Assembly: GCF_002979755.1 (NCBI RefSeq)
Contig: NZ_PCPP01000001.1
Location: 342,665 to 406,664 of the forward strand
Source: Chryseobacterium culicis
Lineage (GTDB): Bacteria > Bacteroidota > Bacteroidia > Flavobacteriales > Weeksellaceae
DNA: 64,000 nucleotides
Direction: 5' to 3'
This document shows, in pieces, positions 50,895 through 59,156 of this stretch. Position 1 is the stretch's first letter; each line of letters begins with the position of its first letter. A program made the position numbers and the translations under genes. A model generated the notes under the pieces. The model had not been told where the DNA came from. It worked only from the letters and a program-made list of their open reading frames with translations, and ran no database searches.

Positions 50895-51380
50895 TTAATT
50901 AATCATAATAGCTTCTTTATAAGGAGAAGCCATAACCTCGTAGATATCATTGTATTCTTCTACAATCCTTTTCTGGCCGTTCATTACCTCGTATACGGTA
51001 ACAACAGTTTTTTCAATGTTTTTAGGATCTTTCCTCTGGGAAGTGATTTCGTAGAAGTGATCATCTTTTTTAAGAATAGAAATCAGTTCTTCCTTCGTTG
51101 AATTGTTGGAAGTCATCATTCCCGGGAATTCCATCACAATATCCTTCAGATCAGTATAATCTTTATAACGCTTGGTAACTCCGTTGGAATACAGATAAAC
51201 ATTAGGTATATTTTTATCCTTTTCCAGACGGATCAAATAATAATCAGAACCTCTTTTCTCGGCATATACAGCCATCTCCTGCTGCTTTCCGGATTGTTTT
51301 TCCGGTTGCTTTTTTTTCTGTGAAAATGCAGTAAGCGAAAGGAAACTTGCTGCAACAGCAAACCATAGTTTTGTTTTCAT
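50895..51380 (-). CDS. Secreted protein of unknown function
   Basis: A 161-residue protein with a signal peptide (FAVAASFLSLTAFSQ), then a Lys/Gln-rich stretch (KKKQPEKQSGKQQ) and an alpha/beta mature part with SYY, LIRLEKDKNIPNVYLYSNG and VVTVYEVMNGQKRI. I do not recognise the family. It precedes the nucleoside phosphorylase by 27 nt on the same strand. The intergenic space to the next, divergent peroxidase gene (51381-51611) contains the inverted repeat at 51530-51567. Confidence 0.75.
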   Translation of the reverse strand: MKTKLWFAVAASFLSLTAFSQKKKQPEKQSGKQQEMAVYAEKRGSDYYLIRLEKDKNIPNVYLYSNGVTKRYKDYTDLKDIVMEFPGMMTSNNSTKEELISILKKDDHFYEITSQRKDPKNIEKTVVTVYEVMNGQKRIVEEYNDIYEVMASPYKEAIMIN

Positions 51381-51529
51381 ACTCCTATTTTAGTTTTTTT
51401 GATGTGTTGAATTTAGTTTAAAAAATCCTCTCCCAATAATCTTCCGCCATTATTTTTTCCGGTATTTCGAAGAACCGCTTTATTTTAGAATAATGAATTG
51501 ATTTCGGGGTTTAAAATTAGTGAAAAATA

Positions 51530-51567
51530 TAATAGCAGAAATATAAACATTATTTAATCTGCTATTA
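51530..51567. promoter_or_regulatory. Inverted repeat upstream of the large peroxidase gene
   Basis: TAATAGCAGA and TCTGCTATTA are perfect 10-bp arms separated by 18 nt. It ends 23 bp upstream of the -7 box TAGTTTTG at 51591. The position suits a regulator binding site; the factor is unknown. Confidence 0.5.
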
Positions 51568-51590
51568 AAACTGAGATAACATCAGATTAA

Positions 51591-51598
51591 TAGTTTTG
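51591..51598 (+). promoter_or_regulatory. -7 promoter element of the large peroxidase gene
   Basis: TAGTTTTG, 13 nt before ATG 51612, with no consensus -33. The same TAGTTTTGC occurs before the PhoX-like gene at 53803. Confidence 0.55.
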
Positions 51599-51611
51599 CC
51601 GCTAAAAATTC

Positions 51612-53441
51612 ATGAGATCTTATCCACTGCTTGTAATCGTCCTTCTGATAGGATTTGCAGTAATGTCTTTTAATCCTGTTTATAAAGGAAAAGAAAGCGA
51701 AAATACATTTGTTAATAAAGGGTTGTCCGACTTTAAAACCAAACTTGAGCAGCTGAAATCAGACGCCGATAAGTTCTCCGAAGACCGTATTTCCCTCGCC
51801 GAATTACAGAAATCACTAAGCAGTACAAGAAACTCATTTAAGGAAATAGAATTCTATGTTGCCTACCATTATCCTGAATTTACGAAAACCCATTTGAATG
51901 CAGCTCCTTTATTTCATATTGAAGCTGCAGGGACATCATCATACACTCTTCCGCCTGAAGGATTACAGGTGTTGGATGAACTTATATTTTCTGACGAAGC
52001 AGGAAATGAAAAGGAAAAGATTAAAACGATTACTACTTTTTTGTATAACAGTTATGCCGGGTTTTATTTAAGTGCATTAAAAAATGGACTGAGTAAAGGG
52101 AATAATAAGACCTTACCGTTACGTATAGAACTGATCAGGATCTATTCACTTGGTGTATCAGGTTTTGATACACCGGGTTCACTGAATATTTCCGAAGAAA
52201 CAAGCCATGCTCTTTCCGGAATGCAGAAATACATCAATGATGATCTTTATTTTAAAAATTATAATACGCAGAAGGCTGACCAGATTTTAACAGAAGCAAT
52301 TCATTACCTTTCAAAAAATACAGATTTTGAAACTTTCGACAGGATCGAGTTTTATAAAAAATATGTACAGCCTTTGTATGAAGAGTTGGGGAAATGGGAT
52401 GGAAGACCTGATGATCTTAAAGAATTTTCAGGCTGGAATGTGGGAAACAAAAACTTTTTCAGCAGTGATTTTTTAGATCCTTACTTTTATACCTTACTAA
52501 AATCCTCAGAAGATAATCCGGAACTCCGCAATCTTGGAAAATCTATTTTCTATGATCAGAACTTAAGTGGAAACGGAAAAATGAGTTGTGCGACTTGCCA
52601 CCTTCAGGAAAATGCCTTTACAGACCTTACCACCAAATCGCAAAGCAATGTGGAAGGAAAAACGGTTCTGAGAAACTCTCCGTCTTTATATAATGCTGTT
52701 TTTGCCAAAAGGTTTTTCTACGATCTTCGTGCTTTTTACCTTGAACAGCAGGCAGAACACGTCATTTATAATGAACAGGAATTCAATACGAGCTATGAAA
52801 ATATTATTCAGAAACTAAAAACAAAACCTGAATATAAAAAGGCTTTTCGTGCAGCTTTCAAAGATGGAAAGATCAGTAAAGAGAATTTTTCAAAAGCATT
52901 AAGTTCTTATGTAGCTTCATTATATTCATTTGACAGTGATTTTGACCGTTTCATGAGGAATGAAAAGAATGTTTCTGATGATGTGAAAAAAGGATTCAAT
53001 CTGTTTATGGGAAAAGCCAATTGTGCAACCTGTCATTTTGCCCCTCATTTTTCAGGATTGGTACCTCCGTTTTTTAATGAAAATGAATCTGAAGTATTGG
53101 GAATACCAACCCGACCGATCAAACAGCTTCCTGTAGAGCTTGACCAGGATTTAGGAAGAGGAAACAGTCCGGTAAAAAAAGAAAAATCATGGATTTATGA
53201 TTACTCTTTCAAAACAGTAACCGTGAGAAATATTGCTCTTACTAAACCTTATTTTCACAATGGAGCTTTCAACACATTAGAAGAAGTCCTTGATTTTTAT
53301 AACGAAGGTGGTGGAGAAGGGTTAGGATTAAAAATGAAAAACCAAACCCTTGCACCAGATAAATTAAACCTTACCGAAACAGAAATAAAACAGATCATAG
53401 CCTTCCTGAATGCACTTACAGATGTGAGTAAAGCGAAGTAG
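51612..53441 (+). CDS. Large diheme cytochrome c peroxidase with extra N-terminal helical domain
   Basis: A 609-residue exported protein. The N-terminal ~270 residues after the signal peptide are helical (KTKLEQLKSDADKFSEDRIS, RNSFKEIEFYVAYHYPEF, HIEAAG) and resemble imelysin-type periplasmic domains. The C-terminal half is a diheme peroxidase with CATCH heme sites near residues 326 (SCATCHLQENAF) and 471 (NCATCHFAPHF), plus KPYFHNGAFNTLEEVLDFYN. Imelysin-like proteins in bacteria are often linked to iron, so the fusion suggests a metal-related redox role (inference). It is about 60% longer than the peroxidase at 21271. It has a possible operator at 51530-51567. Confidence 0.85.
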   Translation: MRSYPLLVIVLLIGFAVMSFNPVYKGKESENTFVNKGLSDFKTKLEQLKSDADKFSEDRISLAELQKSLSSTRNSFKEIEFYVAYHYPEFTKTHLNAAPLFHIEAAGTSSYTLPPEGLQVLDELIFSDEAGNEKEKIKTITTFLYNSYAGFYLSALKNGLSKGNNKTLPLRIELIRIYSLGVSGFDTPGSLNISEETSHALSGMQKYINDDLYFKNYNTQKADQILTEAIHYLSKNTDFETFDRIEFYKKYVQPLYEELGKWDGRPDDLKEFSGWNVGNKNFFSSDFLDPYFYTLLKSSEDNPELRNLGKSIFYDQNLSGNGKMSCATCHLQENAFTDLTTKSQSNVEGKTVLRNSPSLYNAVFAKRFFYDLRAFYLEQQAEHVIYNEQEFNTSYENIIQKLKTKPEYKKAFRAAFKDGKISKENFSKALSSYVASLYSFDSDFDRFMRNEKNVSDDVKKGFNLFMGKANCATCHFAPHFSGLVPPFFNENESEVLGIPTRPIKQLPVELDQDLGRGNSPVKKEKSWIYDYSFKTVTVRNIALTKPYFHNGAFNTLEEVLDFYNEGGGEGLGLKMKNQTLAPDKLNLTETEIKQIIAFLNALTDVSKAK

Positions 53442-53443
53442 GT

Positions 53444-53685
53444 GGAGTTGGAGAGTTTTAGTGTGGGAGGGTTTTAGAGTGAGAGGGTAGAGATTCGGGT
53501 TTCGAGTTAAGGGCAAGTGTGATTCGAGCTTTATGATGGATAGTTGGAGGTGGATTATTTCTATTCATACATATGATTGTAAAATTTTTTTTATCCTATA
53601 CTTTCTGTGCGAATCCCAAACCTCGCACCTCTTACCTTTTACTCTAAAAACCCTTCAACACTTCCATACTCAAACTCTCCAACCC
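53444..53685. repeat. Long imperfect inverted repeat
   Basis: GAGTTGGAGAGTTTTAGTGT and what follows to about 53529 is an imperfect reverse complement of 53608-53685 (ending CAAACTCTCCAACCC). Shared blocks include GGTTGGAGAGTTT, GGGTTTTAGAGT/ACTCTAAAAACCC and CGAATCCCAAACCTCG/CGGGTTTCGAG. The ~80-nt centre is unrelated AT-rich DNA. It occupies most of the 394-nt gap between the peroxidase and PhoX-like genes; no gene is visible there, and only the promoter of the next gene follows. Confidence 0.75.
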
Positions 53686-53802
53686 TTGAGCCCCCGCATC
53701 ATTTAACAAAAAATTAATCCCCTTAACATTAGGTTTTTGATAAGTTAATATTTAGCGATTTAGATTTAAAATCCTATTAACAGAGAAAAAGCGCTAAAAA
53801 AA

Positions 53803-53810
53803 TAGTTTTG
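53803..53810 (+). promoter_or_regulatory. -7 promoter element of the PhoX-like gene
   Basis: TAGTTTTG, 25 nt before the ATG; there is no clear -33 TTG. Confidence 0.5.
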
Positions 53811-53835
53811 CAAGGTCTAATAAATCAAATAAAAA

Positions 53836-55989
53836 ATGAAGAAAAAACTACTAACAGTGGGAGCTTTGGCTATACTGGCCAGTTCTGGTATTCAGGCGCA
53901 GACTCTGATATTCAATAAGAATGCATCTTGGAGTTATAAGGATAATAATCAGGCGCAGCCAGCTGGTTGGAATGCACAGACCTATGATATTTCTGGATGG
54001 TCCGTTGGAAATGGTCCGTTAGGGTATGGGGATCCTGTAACAACGACGATCAATTCAGGGCTTACTACCGCTTATTTTGCTAAGGATTTTACGGTAGATC
54101 TTTCAACACTTTCCGATACTATGGAACTTGGAGTAATGAGAGATGACGGTATCATTGTATACCTTAACGGAGAAGAAGTGGTAAGAGATAATATGCCTGC
54201 GGGTGCTGTAACATTCAATACTTTCTCTAGTACTACTATTGATGGGGCAGCAGAGAGCGTTTATAATATTTTCTCTATTCCAAAGTCAAAATTTGTAAAC
54301 GGGGTCAACAGATTTTCTATTGAGCTGCATAACAGAAGTACAACCAGTTCAGATTTAAGAATTGATGCTTACCTGAAAACAACAACCAATACAACAACTC
54401 CCGTAACTTGTAACGGAACACATATCAGCTGTTTTACTTCAATTGTTCCTACAGCACAGACCAATAAACTGATCATTCCTGCTGAACACAAATACCAGCT
54501 TATTCTAAAAGAAGGAGACAGCTATACCGAAGGAGGCGGACTGGTAGGAGGTCAGAATGACTTTACAGCTTATGTTCCCAAAACAGGAAGCAGTACCAAT
54601 GGATATCTTTCTGTAAACCATGAAACCAATCCTGGAGGAGTTACCATGGCAGAGATTAACTATAACGCGACTTCAAAACTTTGGCAGCTGACAAAATCAA
54701 GAGCGGTAAGTTTCTCAGATCCAAGTTTAGTACAGACCATCAGAAACTGTTCAGGAGGAATTACTCCATGGGGAACTGTAGTGACGGCAGAAGAATCGGT
54801 TACGTCCAATGATGTGAACAATGATGGTTATAAAGATTATGGTTGGTTAGTGGAGATTGATCCTGCAACAGCACAGGTTATTTCTAAAAATGCTAATGGT
54901 ACCAAAGGGAAACTGTGGCAGATGGGAATCATGAACCACGAAAACGTAGTAATCAATAATGCAGGAACTATAGCGTATTATGGAGAAGACGGAGGAACTC
55001 ACATGGTATACAAATATGTAATGGATACTCCAAATGATCTTTCTTCAGGAAACCTTTATGTGTTAAAATTAGATCAGGGATTAACAACTGCAGGAGATCC
55101 GGTAGGAACTACAGCGACATGGATTCAGGTTCCGAACAAAACACAAGCAGATCAGAATAATACCAATAATAATGCTCTGACTGTGGGAGGTACAAAATTC
55201 AATGGAGTTGAAGATGTTGATATCAGCCCTCTGGATGGCAGAATCTATTTTACTGCAAAAGGATTAGACAGAGTATACCGTTTACAGGATAACGGAACTA
55301 CCGCTTCTCAGGTGGAAACATTTGTAGGAGGAGGTTCTTCTGTATATTCTTTCAATACTGCTCAGGGAATGAAATCTGAAGCCTGGGGAGACGGAAATGA
55401 CAACCTTACTTTTGATGAGCTTGGAAACCTTTGGGTACTTCAGGATGGTGGTAAAAACTATATCTGGGTAATTGCTCCGGATCATACACCGGCAAACCCT
55501 AAAGTAAGACTATTTGCTTCCATGCCGGCAGGTTCAGAGCCTACAGGACTTACATTTACTCCTGATCACAAATTCGGTTTCTTCTCTATTCAGCATCCGG
55601 ATTCAACCATTTCTACAGATGTAGATGCAACAGGGAATACAATTGATTATAAAGGAAAATCAGCAACAATTGTAATTGCCCTTAAAAACAACCTGGGAAT
55701 TGAAGGAACTTTAGGAACTATTGATAGTAAAATTGAAGAAAATACAGTAACAGTAGCTCCAAACCCAACTTCAGGAATCGTGAAAATCAATTCTGCAAAA
55801 GGATTGAAAGATATTTCTGTAACAGCTTACAGCATGGACGGAAAAATCGTTTATACAAAGAAGTTCAACGGGACCAACAAAGTATTGGATCTTGATTTTA
55901 CGCAACAGTTGGAAGGATCTCGTGTTTTAGTTTTAAATATTGAAGCAGAAGGAGGTTTCCAGAAAACAGTTAAACTTTTAAAGAAATAA
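53836..55989 (+). CDS. PhoX/DUF839-like protein with N-terminal beta domain and T9SS tail
   Basis: A 717-residue secreted protein. The signal peptide (GALAILASSGIQAQ) is followed by a galactose-binding-like beta-sandwich to about residue 190 (ASWSYKDNNQAQPAGWN, FAKDFTVDLSTLSDTMELGV). The main domain (about 215-615) is PhoX-like: GYLSVNHETNPGGV, PWGTVVTAEES, MNHENVVINNAGTIAYYGEDGG and FNGVEDVDISPLDGRIYFTAKG, which suggest a calcium-containing phosphatase beta-propeller. VAPNPTSGIVKINSAKG and QLEGSRVLVLNIEAEGG form the T9SS sorting domain. Phosphatase activity is plausible but untested, and DUF839 proteins vary. Confidence 0.83.
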   Translation: MKKKLLTVGALAILASSGIQAQTLIFNKNASWSYKDNNQAQPAGWNAQTYDISGWSVGNGPLGYGDPVTTTINSGLTTAYFAKDFTVDLSTLSDTMELGVMRDDGIIVYLNGEEVVRDNMPAGAVTFNTFSSTTIDGAAESVYNIFSIPKSKFVNGVNRFSIELHNRSTTSSDLRIDAYLKTTTNTTTPVTCNGTHISCFTSIVPTAQTNKLIIPAEHKYQLILKEGDSYTEGGGLVGGQNDFTAYVPKTGSSTNGYLSVNHETNPGGVTMAEINYNATSKLWQLTKSRAVSFSDPSLVQTIRNCSGGITPWGTVVTAEESVTSNDVNNDGYKDYGWLVEIDPATAQVISKNANGTKGKLWQMGIMNHENVVINNAGTIAYYGEDGGTHMVYKYVMDTPNDLSSGNLYVLKLDQGLTTAGDPVGTTATWIQVPNKTQADQNNTNNNALTVGGTKFNGVEDVDISPLDGRIYFTAKGLDRVYRLQDNGTTASQVETFVGGGSSVYSFNTAQGMKSEAWGDGNDNLTFDELGNLWVLQDGGKNYIWVIAPDHTPANPKVRLFASMPAGSEPTGLTFTPDHKFGFFSIQHPDSTISTDVDATGNTIDYKGKSATIVIALKNNLGIEGTLGTIDSKIEENTVTVAPNPTSGIVKINSAKGLKDISVTAYSMDGKIVYTKKFNGTNKVLDLDFTQQLEGSRVLVLNIEAEGGFQKTVKLLKK

Positions 55990-56005
55990 ATTATTTATAA
56001 TTCTT

Positions 56006-56039
56006 GTCTGTCAGTGACTTTTGTTGCTGGCAGACCTTT
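56006..56039 (+). terminator. Terminator-like hairpin between PhoX-like and LRR genes
   Basis: GTCTGTCAGTGAC-TTTT-GTTGCTGGCAGAC forms a 13-bp stem if G-U pairs are allowed, followed by CTTTT. It ends only a few bases before the LRR start codon, so it may end the PhoX transcript while sitting in the LRR leader. Confidence 0.75.
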
Positions 56040-56046
56040 TATGTTT

Positions 56047-56946
56047 ATGAAAAAGCTAGTCTTATTTATTGCCATACTCTCACTTTCTCAGATCAAAGCT
56101 CAGATTGATCCGGTGAAATATCCCACTTTTACCAACATCGAAGAAGCTTTAAACAGTAAAAAAGCAGTGTACAGTATGAGCTTTCGGGAAAAAGGACTTT
56201 TTAATATCCCTCCTAAAATCGTGAAGTTGGATTCATTATTCTTTCTGAATATCATGGCTAATAAGCTCGAGAAAATGGATCAGGAACTCTTTGAATTAAA
56301 AGGACTGGAAATTTTAAATGTGAATGAAAACAGTATTAAATATATTCCCGATGAGGTAAGCAAGCTTAAGAAACTGACCTCTTTTTCAATGAATCTGAAT
56401 AGTCTGACAAGCATTAATCCTAATCTTGCACAGCTTCAGAACCTAAAAGTCGTGCATTTTGATGCCAACAACCTGAATACCTTTCCGGAAGCCCTAATGG
56501 AAATTCCGACCCTGGAAGAAATTAATCTGCAGGGAAATCAGATAAGCTTCATTGCAGACAGACTTAAGCAGATCAAAAACCTGAAATTCCTGAACCTTTC
56601 AGATAATCAGATTAATGATCTTGGAAATTTGTCTTTTCCGGAAAATTTAAAATATCTTGAACTGCAGCAGAATGCAATTATCAGGCTTCCTGAGAACCTT
56701 TTCAAAGCCAGACATCTCGAATTTTTAAATGTCAGTGGAAATAATATCACAGAAATATCACCCAAAGTAAAAGGATTGAAAGATATCGTCAGTATGAATC
56801 TGGCGAACAACAATCTGAAAGATATTCCTGAAGAAATCAAACAGCTTAAAAACCTGAAAACGTTGATTCTTACAGGAAATCCTATAGAAAAATCTAAAAT
56901 TGAAAACTTAAAAACCTTACTGCCGGAAACCCAGATCTATTTCTAG
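56047..56946 (+). CDS. Leucine-rich repeat protein, exported
   Basis: About 299 residues from ATG 56047 (56041 is an alternative). A signal peptide (LVLFIAILSLSQIKAQ) is followed by a short N-terminal part and about nine LRRs of 22-23 residues, e.g. LKFLNLSDNQINDLGNLSF and LEEINLQGNQISFIADRLKQ. A protein-binding solenoid is predicted; the partner is unknown. There is no anchor, lipobox or T9SS domain, so it is probably periplasmic. It follows PhoX-like by about 50 nt with a terminator-like hairpin between them, and its stop is 2 nt from the converging eIF1-like gene. A GTG start at 56014 lies in the hairpin and is rejected. Confidence 0.85.
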   Translation: MKKLVLFIAILSLSQIKAQIDPVKYPTFTNIEEALNSKKAVYSMSFREKGLFNIPPKIVKLDSLFFLNIMANKLEKMDQELFELKGLEILNVNENSIKYIPDEVSKLKKLTSFSMNLNSLTSINPNLAQLQNLKVVHFDANNLNTFPEALMEIPTLEEINLQGNQISFIADRLKQIKNLKFLNLSDNQINDLGNLSFPENLKYLELQQNAIIRLPENLFKARHLEFLNVSGNNITEISPKVKGLKDIVSMNLANNNLKDIPEEIKQLKNLKTLILTGNPIEKSKIENLKTLLPETQIYF

Positions 56947-56948
56947 AA

Positions 56949-57272
56949 CTATCCGCCAACACGTTTGGTTTTATATCCCATTTCTTTAAGGATATTCATT
57001 ATTTTATCACGGTTATCCCCTTGAATGATAATCGTTCCATCCTTCTCAGAGCCGCCTATACCCAAGGTGGTTTTTATTTTCTTTGAGATTTTTTTGAGGT
57101 CTTCCTCGCTGCCTTCCCAGCCTTCAACAATCGTTACAGGCTTACCATTTCTTCCTTTTTTCTCAAATTTGCATACCAAAGGCTCTTTCTGCTTGAATTG
57201 TTCTTCAGGCATCTCAAAATCCTGCTCTTCATGCTCAGGAAAAAGATTCTTCAATTGATCTCGTAAATCCAT
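56949..57272 (-). CDS. SUI1/eIF1-like translation factor (YciH family)
   Basis: A 107-residue protein with the SUI1 fold in its C-terminal 70 residues (GRNGKPVTIVEGWEGSEEDLKKISKKI, GTIIIQGDNRDKIMNILKEMGYKTKRVGG). The N-terminal ~35 residues are acidic and Glu/Gln-rich (LFPEHEEQDFEMPEEQF). Bacterial YciH homologues affect start-codon choice in translation initiation, though they are not essential. It is monocistronic and convergent with the LRR gene, leaving only 2 nt between stop codons, so no terminator fits between them. The upstream short palindrome at 57344-57362 lies between it and gpmI. Confidence 0.88.
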   Translation of the reverse strand: MDLRDQLKNLFPEHEEQDFEMPEEQFKQKEPLVCKFEKKGRNGKPVTIVEGWEGSEEDLKKISKKIKTTLGIGGSEKDGTIIIQGDNRDKIMNILKEMGYKTKRVGG

Positions 57273-57343
57273 ACTGCAAAATTAAAAAGATTTACCGATT
57301 AATGAACGGAAATAATCAACGAAATTTCAACTTTTCAACCTTT

Positions 57344-57362
57344 TCAAGGTTCAAAACCTTGA
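57344..57362. repeat. Short palindromic repeat upstream of gpmI
   Basis: TCAAGGTT-CAA-AACCTTGA, an 8-bp perfect stem, preceded by a further AACCTTTTCAAGGTT overlap. Probably a dispersed intergenic hairpin. Confidence 0.5.
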
Positions 57363-57436
57363 CACGGTTAGATGACTTATCATCATCAGTCCATAAAATT
57401 CGAGTCTTCAAATTCTTCTATTCATAGGAAATTAGG

Positions 57437-57444
57437 TAAATTTG
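57437..57444 (+). promoter_or_regulatory. -7 promoter element of gpmI
   Basis: TAAATTTG, 20 nt before ATG 57465. It shows that the codons upstream of 57465 in the same frame are not part of the protein. No TTG at -33. Confidence 0.55.
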
Positions 57445-57464
57445 TCTCACAAAAGTTTTACAAA

Positions 57465-59006
57465 ATGTCAAAAAAAGCAATACTGGCCATTCTTGACGGA
57501 TGGGGATTGGGAACAAACCCTGACGTTTCTGCAATAGATAAAGCAAATACTCCATTCATAGACAGCTGTTACCAAAAATTTCCACATACTACGCTTGAAG
57601 CAAGTGGGTTGGCTGTTGGTCTGCCTGCCGGACAGATGGGAAATTCTGAAGTAGGACACATGAACCTGGGAGCCGGAAGAGTAGTTTACCAAAATCTGGT
57701 GAAACTGAACATGGCAGTGGAAAACGGAACACTGGGTCAGGAAAAAGTGATTCAGGATGCTTTTGAATATGCCAAAAGAGAAAATAAAAAAATACACTTT
57801 ATCGGATTGGTTTCCAATGGAGGAGTACACTCACATATCAATCACTTAAAAGGATTACTGACGGCTGCAAAAGAATTTGGATTGAATGAAAACGTTTTTG
57901 TTCATGCATTTACCGATGGTAGAGACTGTGATCCACACTCTGGATTTGGATTTATCGATGAGCTTCAAAAACATATGGATGCCACTACAGGAAAGCTGGC
58001 AACAGTGGTAGGAAGATATTACGCCATGGACAGAGATAAAAGATGGGAGCGTGTAAAACTGGCTTATGATGCCCTTGTAGAAGGAGTAGGAGAGCCCACA
58101 ACAGATGCATTGGCAGCTATTAAAGCTTCGTATGATAATAATATTACCGATGAATTCCTGAAGCCAATCATTCTAATGAACACTACTGCTACAGGAAATG
58201 TAGTGCCAGTAGCAAAAATCATTGATAATGATGTGGTGATCTGTTTCAACTTCCGTACAGACAGAGGGAGAGAAATTACTGAGGTGCTTTCCCAGAAGGA
58301 TTTCCCGGAATATGATATGAAAAAGCTAAACCTTTATTATATCACATTAACGAATTATGATAAAACATTCCAGAATGTACAGGTTGTTTTTGATGAAAAC
58401 GTATTAACGGAAACTATGGGTGAAATTCTTGAGAAAAATGGAAAAACCCAGATCAGAATCGCAGAAACTGAGAAATATCCGCACGTTACTTTCTTTTTCT
58501 CAGGAGGAAGAGAGGAAGAGTTTAAAGGCGAAAGAAGATTATTGTGCCCAAGCCCGAAAGACGTTCCTACTTACGATCTGAAACCGGAAATGTCAGCATA
58601 TGATATTACCAATGCCATCGTGCCGGAACTGGAACAGGGAACAGCTGATTTTGTTTGTTTAAATTTTGCCAATACAGACATGGTAGGACATACAGGTGTT
58701 TTTGAAGCAGCTGTAAAAGCCGCTGAGGTGGTAGATCAGTGTATCGAAAAAGTAGCTACCGCTGCTTATGAAAACGGATATGCTGTTTTTATTCTTGCAG
58801 ACCATGGAAACTCTGATGTAATGATGAATCCGGACGGAACTCCTAATACCCAGCATTCTACAAACCTGGTTCCTTTTATCGTTATGGATAAAGACCAAAC
58901 CTGGAACTTAAAACCTGGAAAACTGGGAGATGTGGCACCTACCATTCTTAAAGTAATGGGGGTTGAAATACCAGATGCAATGACAGGAGATGTTTTGGTT
59001 AATTAA
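57465..59006 (+). CDS. gpmI: 2,3-bisphosphoglycerate-independent phosphoglycerate mutase
   Basis: A 513-residue manganese enzyme interconverting 3- and 2-phosphoglycerate in glycolysis/gluconeogenesis. The nucleophile is S61 in GQMGNSEVGHMNLGAGR. Metal ligands include ILDGWG at the N-terminus, FADTDMVGHTG-like NFANTDMVGHTGVF and FILADHGNSDVM, together with NTQHSTNLVPF. HAFTDGRDCDPHSG and VVGRYYAMDRDKRWERV are substrate-site signatures. ATG 57465 gives the family's usual N-terminus and length. A terminator follows at 59031. Confidence 0.95.
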   Translation: MSKKAILAILDGWGLGTNPDVSAIDKANTPFIDSCYQKFPHTTLEASGLAVGLPAGQMGNSEVGHMNLGAGRVVYQNLVKLNMAVENGTLGQEKVIQDAFEYAKRENKKIHFIGLVSNGGVHSHINHLKGLLTAAKEFGLNENVFVHAFTDGRDCDPHSGFGFIDELQKHMDATTGKLATVVGRYYAMDRDKRWERVKLAYDALVEGVGEPTTDALAAIKASYDNNITDEFLKPIILMNTTATGNVVPVAKIIDNDVVICFNFRTDRGREITEVLSQKDFPEYDMKKLNLYYITLTNYDKTFQNVQVVFDENVLTETMGEILEKNGKTQIRIAETEKYPHVTFFFSGGREEEFKGERRLLCPSPKDVPTYDLKPEMSAYDITNAIVPELEQGTADFVCLNFANTDMVGHTGVFEAAVKAAEVVDQCIEKVATAAYENGYAVFILADHGNSDVMMNPDGTPNTQHSTNLVPFIVMDKDQTWNLKPGKLGDVAPTILKVMGVEIPDAMTGDVLVN

Positions 59007-59030
59007 TATTCAATAATATCATAGAAAAAA

Positions 59031-59062
59031 TGCCGTTATACCTTTATAGCGGCATTTTTTTT
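59031..59062 (+). terminator. Terminator of gpmI
   Basis: TGCCGTTATA-CCTT-TATAGCGGCA stem with one G-U pair, flanked by A's and followed by eight T residues, 24 nt past the stop codon. Confidence 0.9.
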
Positions 59063-59126
59063 ATGATTTATGTCAGATAAGGTATGACTTGCATACTTTA
59101 TTATGCGCTAAATAATAAATAAATCA

Positions 59127-59134
59127 TATCTTTG
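59127..59134 (+). promoter_or_regulatory. -7 promoter element of the acyl-ACP desaturase gene
   Basis: TATCTTTG, 22 nt before the start codon; no TTG at the expected -33 distance. Confidence 0.55.
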
Positions 59135-59156
59135 TAAATTAAAACTGAATAGTAAA

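Noticed and set aside
57372..57464. 31-residue N-terminal extension of gpmI
   Set aside because: The extension crosses the TAAATTTG -7 box and does not match the family start.
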